DNA of 64,000 nucleotides from Bradyrhizobium sp. WSM471. GTDB lineage: Bacteria > Pseudomonadota > Alphaproteobacteria > Rhizobiales > Xanthobacteraceae. Positions 39,013 to 48,544 of this stretch are shown piece by piece; within the stretch, counting starts at the first letter, position 1, and each line of letters starts with the position of its first letter. The position numbers and the translations under genes were made by a program. The notes under the pieces were generated by a model. It was not told the DNA's origin and made no database searches. It worked only from the letters and a program-made list of their open reading frames with translations. The stretch is taken from contig NZ_CM001442.1 in assembly GCF_000244915.1 (NCBI RefSeq), positions 1,860,001 through 1,924,000 of the forward strand, read 5' to 3'.

Positions 39013-39916
39013 TAGGTCCAAATCCGCCCGGTGTCCGTCCTTCCCTTCGCCAGGATCGGGATCTTGGTGTCGTCGCCATGGAGGCTATCGGCGGAGAGCC
39101 ATGGGCTTCGATCCGTTCAAAGATAGGGCTGACCGCGAACGCTCCGGCGCCAACGTGGTCCGCCAGCGTCGAGTCCGACAGGTCGATCCCCTCGCATTTG
39201 AAGCGCTGGCTCTGTCAGTTTAACGGTTTAACGGCTGATGCTGACCAAATTTGTCGAACAGGATCGTCGCCAGAAGCTGCGGTCCGATATAGCCCCGCGG
39301 CGTGGCATAGAACGGTGCCGGTGACTGTGTGATTGCCTCGCAGTCCCGGCAACTGAACTTCTCCCGCTCCGTGTCGATCACCTTGAACCGGCGTGGGATC
39401 TCCTCCAGCGTCGAGGTCACGCTTTCGCCGAGCTTCGACAGCCGCGCCGACCCGCAGCAGGGGCATTGCGTCGGAGCCGGCAGGACCACGCGTTCTCGCA
39501 CGATGTCGTCGGGGAAGGCCTGGCGGACGGGCCGCCTGCGCTCAACGAGCGCACCGTCTGCGTCTTGCCTGCTGCCTTCTCGGCTGCAAGTTCATCCTCA
39601 GTTGCAGCCGCCTCAAGCTCCTGAAGCTCCAGCTCTAGCTGATCGAGCAGCCGCGCCGACCGCTCCGAGCGCGTGCCATAGAACGTCCGCGGCAGCTTCT
39701 CGATCTCGAGCTTGAGGTGGGCGATCAGCCCTTCAGTGCTCGATTGATTCGCGTGGGCATTGGCCGCTTCAGCAAGCTTGGCTTCCGTCGCAAGCCTTGC
39801 GGCGCGCTCGGCCAGGATCATTGCATGTGCAGCGGCGAGATCGGACAGCAGTCCGTCAGCGGCAGATCCCATAATCAGATGGAATCACATTCACCGCCAA
39901 ATTCAACGACAAACTC

Positions 39917-40258
39917 TCAGCCCACGCTCGTCGGACGCCAAGCCTCTTGAGGATTGCGCCAATCAACGCCGGACAAAAGGTAGCTCATCTGCGCCTGCGA
40001 GATCGACGTCCGCCAGCGACGGCCAGACAGAACGATACCTCTCTCGGGTTTCTTTGTAGACAGGCATGCTCCCTGGCCGTCATGCCAGATCACTTTCAAC
40101 AAATCACCCCTACGTCCGCGGAAGCAGAACACATGACCACTCAGCGGATCGCGGCGCAGCACCTCTTGCACCTGCAACGACAATGAGGCGAAGCCTTTGC
40201 GCATGTCCGTGTGGCCCGTCGCCAACCACACCCGAACTCCCGTAGAGACCGGAATCAT
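39917..40258 (-). CDS. tnpB: IS66 family TnpB
   Basis: A 113-residue protein with the IS66 Orf2 fold: VRVWLATGHTDMRKGFASLS, LSGHVFCFRGRRGDLLKVIW and YLLSGVDWRNPQEAWRP. The middle (ERGIVLSGRRWRTSIS) departs from the usual 'ERGRFIWPS...G.V.IS', which fits two compensating frameshifts, so function is doubtful. It belongs to the same IS66 copy as the split tnpC (45 bp downstream). Upstream, 40260-40367 holds only a C-terminal scrap of tnpA (RVIVDAGVDVGAL). Confidence 0.75.
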   Translation of the reverse strand: MIPVSTGVRVWLATGHTDMRKGFASLSLQVQEVLRRDPLSGHVFCFRGRRGDLLKVIWHDGQGACLSTKKPERGIVLSGRRWRTSISQAQMSYLLSGVDWRNPQEAWRPTSVG

Positions 40259-40549
40259 TGCGGATCCAGGAAGCGCCCCAACGTCGACGCCTGCATCAAC
40301 AATGACGCGCGCAATCGACTATCTAACCCCATCCCGCTTTAATAGAGTTAGACGTCCGAAATTCGCGTGCGGATTCCGATCGATGTCGCCCAGGATTCCG
40401 AGATGATCTCGCCCACCATTCCGATTTGAAGTCGCCCACCCGTTCCGAAATGATGTCGCCCACCATTCCGGGATGATGTCGCCCGGGTGACGAGGCCTCT
40501 TCTGGCTCCCATAGGGTCAACTCTTTCGGCTTTGCGAAGGGGACCCTGG

Positions 40550-42103
40550 ATGCCGACGGAGAGGCTTGCGATGCGCCGTGTGCGCGATGTGATCAGAATG
40601 AAGGCGGCCGGGCTGCCGAGCCGCGAGATTGCGCGACGGGTGGGCGCGGCGCCCTCGACGGTGCGCCTGGCGCTCCGGCGGTTCGAGGCCGCGGGCTTGA
40701 GCTGGCCGTTGCCAGACGACGTCACCGACACGGTTCTGGAACTTCGCCTGTTCGCGAAGACCGGCAATGGCAACCGTCAGGGTCACCGCCGCATCGCCGA
40801 GCCCGACTGGGCGACCGTGCACCGCGAGCTCAAACGCAAGCACGTGACGCTGTCGATCCTGTGGGAGGAATATATCGCCACCGAGCCCGGCGGATACCGG
40901 TACTCGCGCTTCTGTGAGCTCTACCGCGCCTGGGAGGGCCGCCTGTCGGTGACGATGCGCCAGGCCCATGCGGCCGGCGACAAGTTGTTCGTCGACTATG
41001 CCGGCGATGGCGTGCCGGTGGTGGTCGACCGCCTGACCGGTGAGCGCAGAACGGCGCAGATCTTCGTCGCCGTGCTCGGCGCATCGAGCTTCACCTACGC
41101 GCAGGCGACGTGGACGCAGGGGCTCGCCGACTGGATCAGCGCCCATGTTGGCGCCTTCGCGGCGATCGGCGGCATACCGGCGCTGGTGGTGCCCGACAAC
41201 ACCAAGGTCGCGGTCATTAAGGCGAGCCTGTACGACCCGCAGATCAATCGTACCTACGCGGAGATGGCGGCGCATTACGGCACCGCCATCTTGCCGGCGC
41301 GGCCGCGCAAGCCGCGCGACAAGGCCAAGGTCGAGCAGGCCGTCCTCATCGTCGAGCGCTGGCTGCTCGGCCGCCTGCGCCATCGCACCTTCTACAGCCT
41401 GGCCGAGGTCAATGCGGCGATCGGCGAACTGCTCACGAGGCTGAATGAGGAACGGCCGATCCGGCGGCTCGGCGTGACACGCCGCCGGTTGCTCGAGGAG
41501 GTCGACCGGCCGGCGCTCAAGCCATTGCCGGCGTCCCCCTATGTCCTCGCCGAGTGGCGGATCCGCCGCGTCAGTCTCGATTACCACGTCGAGGTGGAGA
41601 AGCATTACTACAGCGTTCCGCATCGCTTCGCCCGCGCCGAGGTCGAGGTGCGGTTCACGGCCCGTACCGTCGAGATCTTCCACAAGGGCGAGCGGATCGC
41701 CGCGCATCAGCGCATGAGCGGCAATCACAAACACACCACCGTGCCGGAGCACATGGCCTCCAGCCATCGGCGCTACGCCGGCTGGACCATCGCGCGTATC
41801 CGCCAGGACGCCGCCGCGATCGGGCCGGCGACCAGCGCGTTGTGCGACCTCATTCTCGACGAGCGCTCGCACCCCGAGCAAGGCTTCCGCGCCTGCCTCG
41901 GCATCCTCAGGCTCGCCGCCTCCTATGGGCGCGAACGGCTGGACGCCGCGGCTGCGCGGGCAATCGACATCGGCGCGCGCACCTATGGTTCGGTCAAGTC
42001 GATCCTCGCCAACAATCTCGATCGGCGTTCTGCTCACCAGCGTTCCGCGGACGATGCGCCGATCCTGCATGCCAACATCCGCGGACCGCGCTACTACAAT
42101 TAG
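40550..42103 (+). CDS. istA: IS21 transposase IstA
   Basis: A 517-residue IS21 transposase. An N-terminal helix-turn-helix (MRRVRDVIRMKAAGLPSREI and ARRVGAAPSTVRLALRRF) is followed by the integrase core with DDE residues in KLFVDYAGDGVPVV, ALVVPDNTKVAV and PRDKAKVEQAVLIVERW. The C-terminal beta domain has HYYSVPHRFARAEVEVRF. An open frame extends upstream to 40487, but ATG 40550 (MPTERLAMRRV) fits the family. The sequence is uninterrupted. istB follows with an AGGAGA ribosome binding site in the istA stop region. Confidence 0.9.
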   Translation: MPTERLAMRRVRDVIRMKAAGLPSREIARRVGAAPSTVRLALRRFEAAGLSWPLPDDVTDTVLELRLFAKTGNGNRQGHRRIAEPDWATVHRELKRKHVTLSILWEEYIATEPGGYRYSRFCELYRAWEGRLSVTMRQAHAAGDKLFVDYAGDGVPVVVDRLTGERRTAQIFVAVLGASSFTYAQATWTQGLADWISAHVGAFAAIGGIPALVVPDNTKVAVIKASLYDPQINRTYAEMAAHYGTAILPARPRKPRDKAKVEQAVLIVERWLLGRLRHRTFYSLAEVNAAIGELLTRLNEERPIRRLGVTRRRLLEEVDRPALKPLPASPYVLAEWRIRRVSLDYHVEVEKHYYSVPHRFARAEVEVRFTARTVEIFHKGERIAAHQRMSGNHKHTTVPEHMASSHRRYAGWTIARIRQDAAAIGPATSALCDLILDERSHPEQGFRACLGILRLAASYGRERLDAAAARAIDIGARTYGSVKSILANNLDRRSAHQRSADDAPILHANIRGPRYYN

Positions 42104-42114
42104 GAGATCATCCC

Positions 42115-42858
42115 TTGCTCACCCATCCGACCCTCGACCGCCTCAACGCCCTCGGCCTCCACGGCATGGCCAAGGCCTTCGCCGACATCGAAGCCACCGG
42201 TGAGGCCGCAAGCCTCGGTCACACCGAATGGCTTGCGCTGCTGCTCGAACGTGAAGCCTCGCTGCGGCACGACAAACGGCTCGCCACTCGCCTGCGTTAC
42301 GCCAAGCTGCGCCAGCAGGCGTGCGTCGAGGACATCGACTACCGCACCCCGCGCGGTCTCGACCGCCCGCTGTTCGCTAAGCTTGTCGAGGGCCGCTGGA
42401 TCGACGACCACGTCAATCTCCTGATCTGCGGCCCGGCCGGCGTTGGCAAGAGTTGGCTCGCCTCGGCGCTCGGCCACAAGGCCTGTCGCGACAATCGCTC
42501 CGTGCTCTATCAGCGCGTCCCGCGACTGTTCGACGATCTGGCGCTCGCCCGCGGCGACGGCCGCCATCCACGCCTGTTGCGCGGCCTTGGCCGTGTCGAT
42601 CTGCTGATCCTCGATGATTGGGGACTCGAGCCGCTCGACGCCGGTGCCCGTCACGACCTCCTGGAAATCCTCGAAGATCGCTACGGTCATCGCTCCACCA
42701 TCGTCACCAGCCAGCTCCCCGTGGACCAGTGGCATCTGCTCATTGGAGATCCCACCTATGCCGACGCCGTGCTCGATCGCCTCGTCCACAATGCCCATCG
42801 GCTCGACCTCACCGGTGAGAGCCTGCGCCGAACCCGGCAATCCGCCCGAAAGACTTGA
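42115..42858 (+). CDS. istB: IS21 helper ATPase IstB
   Basis: A 247-residue AAA+ ATPase that helps IstA in target capture. Walker A is CGPAGVGKSWLASALG, Walker B is VDLLILDDWGLEPL and the arginine-finger region lies near LLEILEDRYGHRSTIVTSQ. The open frame reaches upstream to 41554 through istA, but the family start LTHPTLDRLNALGLHGMAKA follows TTG 42115, with AGGAGA eight bases upstream. Stop at 42856-42858. 42859-43118 is the non-coding right end of the element. Confidence 0.9.
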   Translation: MLTHPTLDRLNALGLHGMAKAFADIEATGEAASLGHTEWLALLLEREASLRHDKRLATRLRYAKLRQQACVEDIDYRTPRGLDRPLFAKLVEGRWIDDHVNLLICGPAGVGKSWLASALGHKACRDNRSVLYQRVPRLFDDLALARGDGRHPRLLRGLGRVDLLILDDWGLEPLDAGARHDLLEILEDRYGHRSTIVTSQLPVDQWHLLIGDPTYADAVLDRLVHNAHRLDLTGESLRRTRQSARKT

Positions 42859-43170
42859 GCCCGTGGCGCTGTGGACATGCCGCTGCGCTTGGACAACGCA
42901 ATCGCGTTGCCCACATGCCCACAGCAACCGCAGAAGAAGAAAAACAGGTTGAAGTCGCGATTCCAGATTGACCACGCGGCTTGACCGATGCCAGAGAACC
43001 AGCCGGCCAGAACGCCTCGCCGCTGGGCGAGATCAAATCGGAAAGGTGGGCGACATCGTCTCGGAATCCACGGGCGACTTCATATCGGTACGCCTGGGCG
43101 ACTTCGTCGGAATCCGCATTCGCGTTCGCGCGCTTGAACGCGATGTGCGCGTGCGATCGCCGATTTCCAT

Positions 43171-43752
43171 CTAGACGGAGCGCTCTGCCAGCCGCAAGAA
43201 GTTCATCAGGACGGTGTGCCCCTGATGAGTAAGGATCGACTCTGGATGGAATTGTACGCCAAACGTTAGATGATGGCGATGCGCGATGGCCATAATCTCC
43301 CCTTCCTCCGAACGAGCTGTCACTGCGAGCTGCGGATCGGATGCCCCATCGAGTTCAACAACAAGAGAATGATAGCGGCCCACGCAAACTGGCGAAGGGA
43401 TCTCGTTGAACAGTCCTCGACCAACATGCGTTACGTACGAAGACCGGCCGTGCATAGGACGTCTTGCACGCACCACCCGTCCCCCAAAAACGCTGCCGAT
43501 GCACTGGTGCCCAAGACAAATGCCGAGAATTGGAATATGACCTGAAAATTGGCGGACAACGGTTGTGGATAATCCGGCCTCAGTTGGAGTGCAGGGGCCG
43601 GGCGAGATAACGATAGCGCGTGGCTTCAAGTTAATAATATCGCTGAGACCGACGGCGTCATTGCGGATCACCTCCGTTGCTTCACCAAGTTTGCGGAAAT
43701 AGCGCGCAATATTGAAGACGAAAGAGTCGTAGTTGTCGATTATGACAATCAA
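43171..43752 (-). CDS. pabA: Aminodeoxychorismate synthase glutaminase component
   Basis: A 193-residue class I glutamine amidotransferase that frees ammonia from glutamine for its partner synthase. The nucleophile Cys79 is in GICLGHQ, and the His-Glu pair is in FGVQFHPES (about residues 167-175). It starts MIVIIDNYDSFVFNIARYF, the normal PabA/TrpG start. Its ATG overlaps the end of pabB by four bases, so both are co-translated. PabA and TrpG proteins cannot be told apart by sequence alone; the PIKGT motif of the partner decides for p-aminobenzoate. A decayed relative lies at 29691. Confidence 0.88.
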   Translation of the reverse strand: MIVIIDNYDSFVFNIARYFRKLGEATEVIRNDAVGLSDIINLKPRAIVISPGPCTPTEAGLSTTVVRQFSGHIPILGICLGHQCIGSVFGGRVVRARRPMHGRSSYVTHVGRGLFNEIPSPVCVGRYHSLVVELDGASDPQLAVTARSEEGEIMAIAHRHHLTFGVQFHPESILTHQGHTVLMNFLRLAERSV

Positions 43753-45143
43753 GATACACCGGATGTGACAGCATCAAACGCGTCAAAGATTCGTTGCGCT
43801 TTGGCCAGCGTCTCCTCGTATTCGGCCTCCGCGTTGGACATTGCCGTTACACCGCCTCCTGCATGAAAAGCAGCCAGGCCGTTCTCTATCGTTACAGTGC
43901 GTATCGCTATATTCGTGTCCATGCGCCGGTTGAAGCCGATGAAGCCGATCGACCCGCAATAGACCTCGCGTGCAACACCCTCGATCTCCGTGATAATTTC
44001 CATCGATCGTACCTTTGGGGCCCCAGTAATTGAGCCGCCGGGAAAACAAGCGCAAAGAAGCGAGACAGCATCACGATTTGGTGCAAGCTCACCTGCAACG
44101 ACCGAGACGAGGTGGTGGACTGAGGCATAGGATTCGAGCTTGCAAAGCGCGGGAACATCGACTGAATCCGCGGTGCAAACGCGCGACAAATCATTGCGCA
44201 GAAGGTCGACGATCATCGTGTTCTCAGCCCGGTCCTTTGCGGATGTAACTAGCATTTCGGCTCGACGCTGGTCTTCCCTGGACTCACCAGACCGCGCAAT
44301 CGTGCCTTTGATGGGGCGCGTTTCGACACGCCTCCCATCAAGCTTTAGGAAGCGTTCCGGGGAGCTCGATGCGATGGTGAGATCGCCATACCGTAGGAGA
44401 GCTGCAAACGGGGCCGGATTGAATGCCCGCAGCTGGGAATAGAAATGAAGCGGATCAAATGAGGCTGGTAGCTTGGCGCTGAAGCGCTGCGAGATATTGG
44501 CTTGGAACACGTCTCCAGCAAGGATGAGCTCGATAACCCGGCTTACCGCCGCAATGTAGCCCTCCCGACTGAAGTTTGAATGCCACGCGCCCGCTTTGCC
44601 CGGCAAGAAATCTCGGGGTGTTTCTGAGCCAGCAAGCAGTCCAACAAATTCGTCCGCTCGTCGGTGTGCGCGCGATCTTCGACGCGCGGAATCCTGCTCC
44701 GGCCATCCAGTAGAAACAATCCAGCATCTGTTGTCGCGGTGATCGAAGCTGAGGACCATGTCATAGAAATGCAGCATGGATTGCGGCAAACCCTGACCGG
44801 GAATTGCCGGCAGCGGCAGTCGCTCCAATGTCCTATTCAGATCGTAAGCAAAGAAACCGGCCGCACCTCCTTGAAATGGCGGCAGATCGTCGTGATGCTC
44901 TTGGGGATATTTATTGAGCAGCTCGCGAAGAGCTGTCCATGGATCTCCGTCGAGAGCCGCTCCGTTGCAGCTCGCTTGCCCGTCATCGACCCTATAGGTG
45001 CTGAACGGGTCGCAGGTCAGATACGAGTAGCGTCCGAGCAACTTATGTCGCGCCGCGCTATCCAGAAACGTGAGGTGCGGGCGATGCGCGAGACGTCGCA
45101 TCGCCGGGACAGGCTCAATCCACTGCAACTCGCGGACATGCAT
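43749..45143 (-). CDS. pabB: Aminodeoxychorismate synthase component I
   Basis: A 464-residue chorismate-utilising enzyme, making 4-amino-4-deoxychorismate for folate synthesis. The key motif PIKGT has Lys279, which is typical of PabB; anthranilate synthases have PIAGT here. Other landmarks are AGDVFQANISQRF, DRAENTMIVDLLRNDLSRVC, PGGSITGAPKVRSMEIITEI and AFHAGGGVTAMSNAEAEYEE. The first 130 residues form the regulatory-like N-terminal domain. It overlaps pabA. No pabC-type lyase gene is present here, so that step must come from elsewhere. The promoter lies in the 98 bp between it and the Dabb gene; no terminator separates it from the latter. Confidence 0.9.
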   Translation of the reverse strand: MHVRELQWIEPVPAMRRLAHRPHLTFLDSAARHKLLGRYSYLTCDPFSTYRVDDGQASCNGAALDGDPWTALRELLNKYPQEHHDDLPPFQGGAAGFFAYDLNRTLERLPLPAIPGQGLPQSMLHFYDMVLSFDHRDNRCWIVSTGWPEQDSARRRSRAHRRADEFVGLLAGSETPRDFLPGKAGAWHSNFSREGYIAAVSRVIELILAGDVFQANISQRFSAKLPASFDPLHFYSQLRAFNPAPFAALLRYGDLTIASSSPERFLKLDGRRVETRPIKGTIARSGESREDQRRAEMLVTSAKDRAENTMIVDLLRNDLSRVCTADSVDVPALCKLESYASVHHLVSVVAGELAPNRDAVSLLCACFPGGSITGAPKVRSMEIITEIEGVAREVYCGSIGFIGFNRRMDTNIAIRTVTIENGLAAFHAGGGVTAMSNAEAEYEETLAKAQRIFDAFDAVTSGVS

Positions 45144-45241
45144 CTCTATCAGCCGCCTGCCGCAAACTCATGAAAACGACTGATCGGGGGCCCACAATCT
45201 ACAGCTGCCTTTTGCAGGGTAACTCGGGTTATTAAGTCCAT

Positions 45242-45547
45242 TCAGTGCGACACCGGCTCTGTTGATACATAGTAGTCGGCCGCGAACCGTATCTCTCGGA
45301 GCGGTCGTACCCGCCTGATCGATTCCTTGTATAGCTCATGCGCTTTGTAGGATGCGAGTTCCATCTCGTTGTCGAACTCACCATAGACCACAACGTCAAT
45401 TTCGTTTCCTATCTGATCGCTCTTCTGGTTGCGAGCAACCTCGATCCGGCGCGCATGTGGAATTGTGGTCAGAATCGACAATCCCTCCATCATACGATCG
45501 ATGTGAGCTTTATCCTTGGCAGTAAACAACACGATGTGACGAATCAT
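45242..45547 (-). CDS. Dabb-domain (stress-responsive A/B barrel) protein
   Basis: A 101-residue protein starting MIRHIVLFTAKDKAHIDRMM, the usual beginning of single-domain Dabb (A/B barrel) proteins, small dimeric ferredoxin-like folds. It ends IRFAADYYVSTEP; the strand VVYGEFDNEMELASYKAHEL with the following YKESIRRVRPL is typical. I prefer ATG 45547 to the upstream ATG at 45583, since the family starts with this MIRHIVLF. Function in the family is poorly known. It stands just upstream of pabBA on the same strand and could be in the same transcript. 45548-45913 otherwise holds the bioB leader with a TTGTGGGC/GCCCGACAA near-inverted repeat. Confidence 0.75.
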   Translation of the reverse strand: MIRHIVLFTAKDKAHIDRMMEGLSILTTIPHARRIEVARNQKSDQIGNEIDVVVYGEFDNEMELASYKAHELYKESIRRVRPLREIRFAADYYVSTEPVSH

Positions 45548-45913
45548 GGATGAGGGTCGTGATCCTATGACTGGGTCTCTCAATTATCTCGGGATCGGCT
45601 TCACCGCAACGGCTGCCGCCACTTCTGTTGGGGCCGACGAGGTCTCCCAGTGTCCCCAACGTGCGCGACATGAGCGAGACTTCGCCATCCGCGCCGCTCC
45701 CGCCGGTCTGAACCCGGCCGCACTGCGCTCGGCCTTATCTTCACGAGTCACTGAGCTGGCCGAGCTTGACGACGGATTTCCGCGCCAAAGCACAACTAGG
45801 CGCATGATGCGCGCGCGTTTGATGAAAGTTGGCGATTTTTCCCCATTCGGGAGAGCGTAGAAGCTCCGGTTGTGGGCTGCGCCCGACAATCTAGCTAGTG
45901 GGAAGCCGATCTT

Positions 45914-46909
45914 ATGGTTGCTGCTGTAGGACACCAGCAGAACGGTAGCAAAACCATTGCTCCGGTCCGCAATGACTGGAAGCTTGCCGAAGCCGAAGCG
46001 CTCTATGGCCTTCGATTTTCCGACTTGATGCATCAGGCGCAGAGCATTCATAGCGTGAACTTCGACCCAAATCACGTCGAAACGGGAAGCCTGCTCAGCA
46101 TAAAGACAGGCAGCTGCCCGGAAGATTGCGGCTACTGCTCACAGAGTGCGCACTACGACACGGGGTTAAAAGCCACCCGCCTGATGGATCCCGACGCCGT
46201 GGTAGCGGCGGCGCGGTGCGCCAAGCACGCCGGCGCCACTCGCTTCTGCATGGTGGCGGCTTGGCGTAGTCCAAAAGATCGCGATCTCGATCAGGTCTGC
46301 GAGATGGTTAGCGCAGTCAAGGATCTTGGCATGGAGACATGCGTCACGCTTGGCATGCTGACGCCCACGCAGGCTGCTCGGCTCGCCGGGGCTGGGCTCG
46401 ATTTCTACAATCATAACGTTGATACTTCGCCGGAGTTCTACGGCAAGATAGTCACCACCCGCACCTTGCAGAATCGCATTGCCACCCTGGCGCATGCCCG
46501 CGAGGCCGGAATCGAGGTCTGCTGCGGCGGCATTATCGGCATGGGCGAGCGCGTCGAAGACCGGCTCGGCATGCTGGTGCTGCTAGCCAATCTGCCGAGC
46601 CATCCGGAAAGCGTTCCGATCAACCTGTGGAATGAAGTCTCGAGTGTGCCCGTCAATGACACCGTTGAGCGCCCCGATCCGATCGCCTTGGTTCGCCTGG
46701 TCGCGACCGCCCGGATCATGATGCCGAAGAGCGTCGTCCGGATGTCCGCCGGAAGCCAATATATGACCGATGAACTGCAGGCGCGGTGCTTCCTTGCCGG
46801 AGCAAATTCGATCTTCATGGGTGATGTGCTGCTGACCACCAAGAATCCGCAGCGCGACCCTGACGCGAATTTGCTAGTCCGACTCAGCGTCAAATCGAAT
46901 CTTGCATGA
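45914..46909 (+). CDS. bioB: Biotin synthase
   Basis: A 331-residue radical-SAM enzyme that inserts sulfur into dethiobiotin. The SAM cluster motif [12 protein letters not shown] has Cys68, Cys72 and Cys75. [19 protein letters not shown] and [21 protein letters not shown] (with the conserved Arg and Ser) are all present. The N-terminal extension of about 20 residues before [11 protein letters not shown] is ordinary. It starts at ATG 45914 after GGGAAGCC. It heads the vitamin operon bioB-panD-bioF-bioDA. No BioR-type TTAT-N2-ATAA operator is visible in the leader. Confidence 0.95.
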   Translation: MVAAVGHQQNGSKTIAPVRNDWKLAEAEALYGLRFSDLMHQAQSIHSVNFDPNHVETGSLLSIKTGSCPEDCGYCSQSAHYDTGLKATRLMDPDAVVAAARCAKHAGATRFCMVAAWRSPKDRDLDQVCEMVSAVKDLGMETCVTLGMLTPTQAARLAGAGLDFYNHNVDTSPEFYGKIVTTRTLQNRIATLAHAREAGIEVCCGGIIGMGERVEDRLGMLVLLANLPSHPESVPINLWNEVSSVPVNDTVERPDPIALVRLVATARIMMPKSVVRMSAGSQYMTDELQARCFLAGANSIFMGDVLLTTKNPQRDPDANLLVRLSVKSNLA

Positions 46910-46958
46910 AGCGGATCTGCGAGCGCTCTATGCGCAAAAACGCCAGCTCAGGTGAACA

Positions 46959-47312
46959 ATGAAGATTACTTTGATGAAAGGCAAAATCCACCGGGCATCC
47001 GTGACCGAAGCCGATCTGCACTGCGAAGGTTCGATTTCCATTGATCGCGCCCTATCGCAAGCGGCAGGATTTCTGACCAACGAACGCGTTGAAATCTACA
47101 ACATCGACACTGGAGCGCGGTTTGCCACCAACGTGATCGAAGCGCCGCCAGGGTCGGGCATAATCGGTTTAAATGGTGCGGCCGCGAGACTGGCAATGCC
47201 TGGAGACAAGATAATCATTGTTGCATATGCGTTGTTTGATGACGCGGAAGCAAGGACGTTCAGGCCACGCGTCGTGCGGGTCGGCCGGGAAAACCGCATT
47301 CTGTCAGACTAG
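46959..47312 (+). CDS. panD: Aspartate 1-decarboxylase
   Basis: A 117-residue pyruvoyl-dependent decarboxylase making beta-alanine for pantothenate. It self-cleaves between Gly24 and Ser25 ([10 protein letters not shown]), and Ser25 becomes the pyruvoyl group. [15 protein letters not shown], the Lys9 and the active-site region [20 protein letters not shown] follow the family. In most family members Tyr precedes the Gly-Ser by one or two positions; here it is Cys-Glu. It sits 49 bp after bioB and 77 bp before bioF, mixing two vitamin pathways in one operon. Confidence 0.93.
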   Translation: MKITLMKGKIHRASVTEADLHCEGSISIDRALSQAAGFLTNERVEIYNIDTGARFATNVIEAPPGSGIIGLNGAAARLAMPGDKIIIVAYALFDDAEARTFRPRVVRVGRENRILSD

Positions 47313-47389
47313 CAACTGCTCGTCGGGTCCCTCGATTTGTGTCCTTTGCGGCCATCAAAGCCGGCTCGTATCTGTCCTCGGAGTGAGCA

Positions 47390-48544
47390 ATGAACCCTGC
47401 CGGTATCGGCAATGTCGACACCTATGTTCGGGCCTTGCGTGCCCTGAAAGATGACAACCGCTTGCGAACTCTGAAGCGCCGAGCGGGGGTTGATTTCACC
47501 TCGAACGACTACTTGGCGCTCGCGAGCGCGCCGCGTATGAAAAACGCTCTCTTGGCTGCGCTCGAGGCGGGCATACCGATTGGAGCCGGCGGATCACGAC
47601 TTCTCCGTGGAAATTGCGAGGAGCACGAAAATCTCGAAGCGGAAGCTGCGAGGTTCTTTGGTGCGGAGACGGCGCTTTTCTTTGGGGGCGGATATGTCGC
47701 AAACTTCGCTATCCTGACAACGCTGCCGCAGCGCGGCGATCTACTCATACTCGATTCTCTTGTGCACGCGAGTATCCATGAAGGCGCGCGAGCCGGCCGG
47801 GCGGAGTTTCGGATAAGCGGTCATAACGATCCCCAATCAGTCGAAGACACCATCCGTGCCTGGCGGTCCGAGGGCGGAATGGGGCGCGTCTGGATCGTCG
47901 TCGAAAGTGTCTACAGCATGGATGGCGATTTCGCGCCGCTTAAAGACCTGGTCGCGATCGCGAGCAGGCATGAGGCGTTCCTGATGGTGGACGAGGCGCA
48001 TGCCACCGGTGTGTACGGAGACCAGGGACGAGGACTAACCGCGCCCTATGAGAAAAGTGAAAATCTGGTGGTCATCCATACCTGCGGCAAAGCTCTGGGC
48101 GCTGCGGGGGCACTTGTAACTGCCTCCAAGGCGATGCGCGATTTCATGATCAATCGCTCTCGTCCGTTTATCTTCGCGACTGCGCCATCGCCTTTGATGG
48201 CAGTTGGCATCCGCGAGGCGCTGTTGATCTTGCAGCAAGAACCCGAACGGCAGCAGCGCTTGGCAGACTTGGTCGCTTTCACACATCGCGAGATGAAGGC
48301 GCGTGGTCTACGATGTCCTTCGGACTCGCACATTGTGCCTTATATCGTCGGCGACAATGCACAAGCGATGCAGCTCGCCTCGGCGATGCAGGAGCGTGGC
48401 TTCGATATTCGCGGAATCCGACCGCCAACCGTACCGGCAGGCACAGCCCGATTGCGAATATCATTAACGCTCAACGTTGGAGAGCAGGACGTGCGTACGA
48501 TGCTCGATGCTCTGATGGAGCAGACCATGGGCTGGCCTCGATGA
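47390..48544 (+). CDS. bioF: 8-amino-7-oxononanoate synthase
   Basis: A 384-residue PLP enzyme that joins a pimeloyl thioester and alanine in biotin synthesis. [10 protein letters not shown] near residue 37, [31 protein letters not shown] (PLP-binding Asp201) and [14 protein letters not shown] with Lys234 are family landmarks. GGAG lies eight bases before ATG 47390. Its TGA overlaps the ATG of the bioD part by four bases. No pimelate-synthesis gene (bioC, bioH, bioZ) is in the window, so the pimeloyl precursor comes from elsewhere. Confidence 0.93.
   Translation: MNPAGIGNVDTYVRALRALKDDNRLRTLKRRAGVDFTSNDYLALASAPRMKNALLAALEAGIPIGAGGSRLLRGNCEEHENLEAEAARFFGAETALFFGGGYVANFAILTTLPQRGDLLILDSLVHASIHEGARAGRAEFRISGHNDPQSVEDTIRAWRSEGGMGRVWIVVESVYSMDGDFAPLKDLVAIASRHEAFLMVDEAHATGVYGDQGRGLTAPYEKSENLVVIHTCGKALGAAGALVTASKAMRDFMINRSRPFIFATAPSPLMAVGIREALLILQQEPERQQRLADLVAFTHREMKARGLRCPSDSHIVPYIVGDNAQAMQLASAMQERGFDIRGIRPPTVPAGTARLRISLTLNVGEQDVRTMLDALMEQTMGWPR

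Larger units (their letters stand above)
37250..39872 (-). pseudogene. tnpC: IS66 transposase TnpC, split by an IS110-type insertion
   Basis: The N-terminal part runs 39872 to about 39013: HANQSSTEGLIAHLKLEIEK, FYGTRSERSARLLDQLELEL, a frameshift near 39540, then CPCCGSARLSKLG (zinc-binding region), EEIPRRFKVIDTEREKFSCR, and QSQRFKCEGIDLSDSTLAD after another shift. It breaks at TGRIWTY. The sequence resumes at about 37711 as YVRDDRPFGG, then ALFYASRDRRGEHPARHLQD, DAYSGFNALF and FCWAHGRRAFFELADIAQNA, and runs to about 37299. The gap is exactly the IS110-type element. Further frameshifts exist, so it was dead or died after insertion. Confidence 0.82.
40368..43118 (+). mobile_element. Complete IS21-family element
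   Basis: A 2.75-kb element. Terminal repeats: left TGCGGATTCCGATCGATGTC (40368 onward), right the reverse complement of TGCGGATTCCGACGAAGTCG ending at 43118. Both ends carry several internal repeats of the TTCCG...TCGCCCA type, as IS21 elements do. The flanks repeat TTCGCG on both sides, a plausible 6-bp target duplication. istA and istB are both open, so the element may be active. It sits in or beside the tnpA end of the IS66 copy. Confidence 0.85.

Noticed and set aside
40517-42070. 517-codon minus-strand frame opposite istA
   Set aside because: Shadow frame of the high-GC istA; no family motifs, while istA shows the DDE and HTH motifs.
45546-45860. Plus-strand frame of 104 codons upstream of bioB
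   Set aside because: It starts inside the opposite Dabb gene start, has no clear ribosome site and no secure family match; probably leader DNA.
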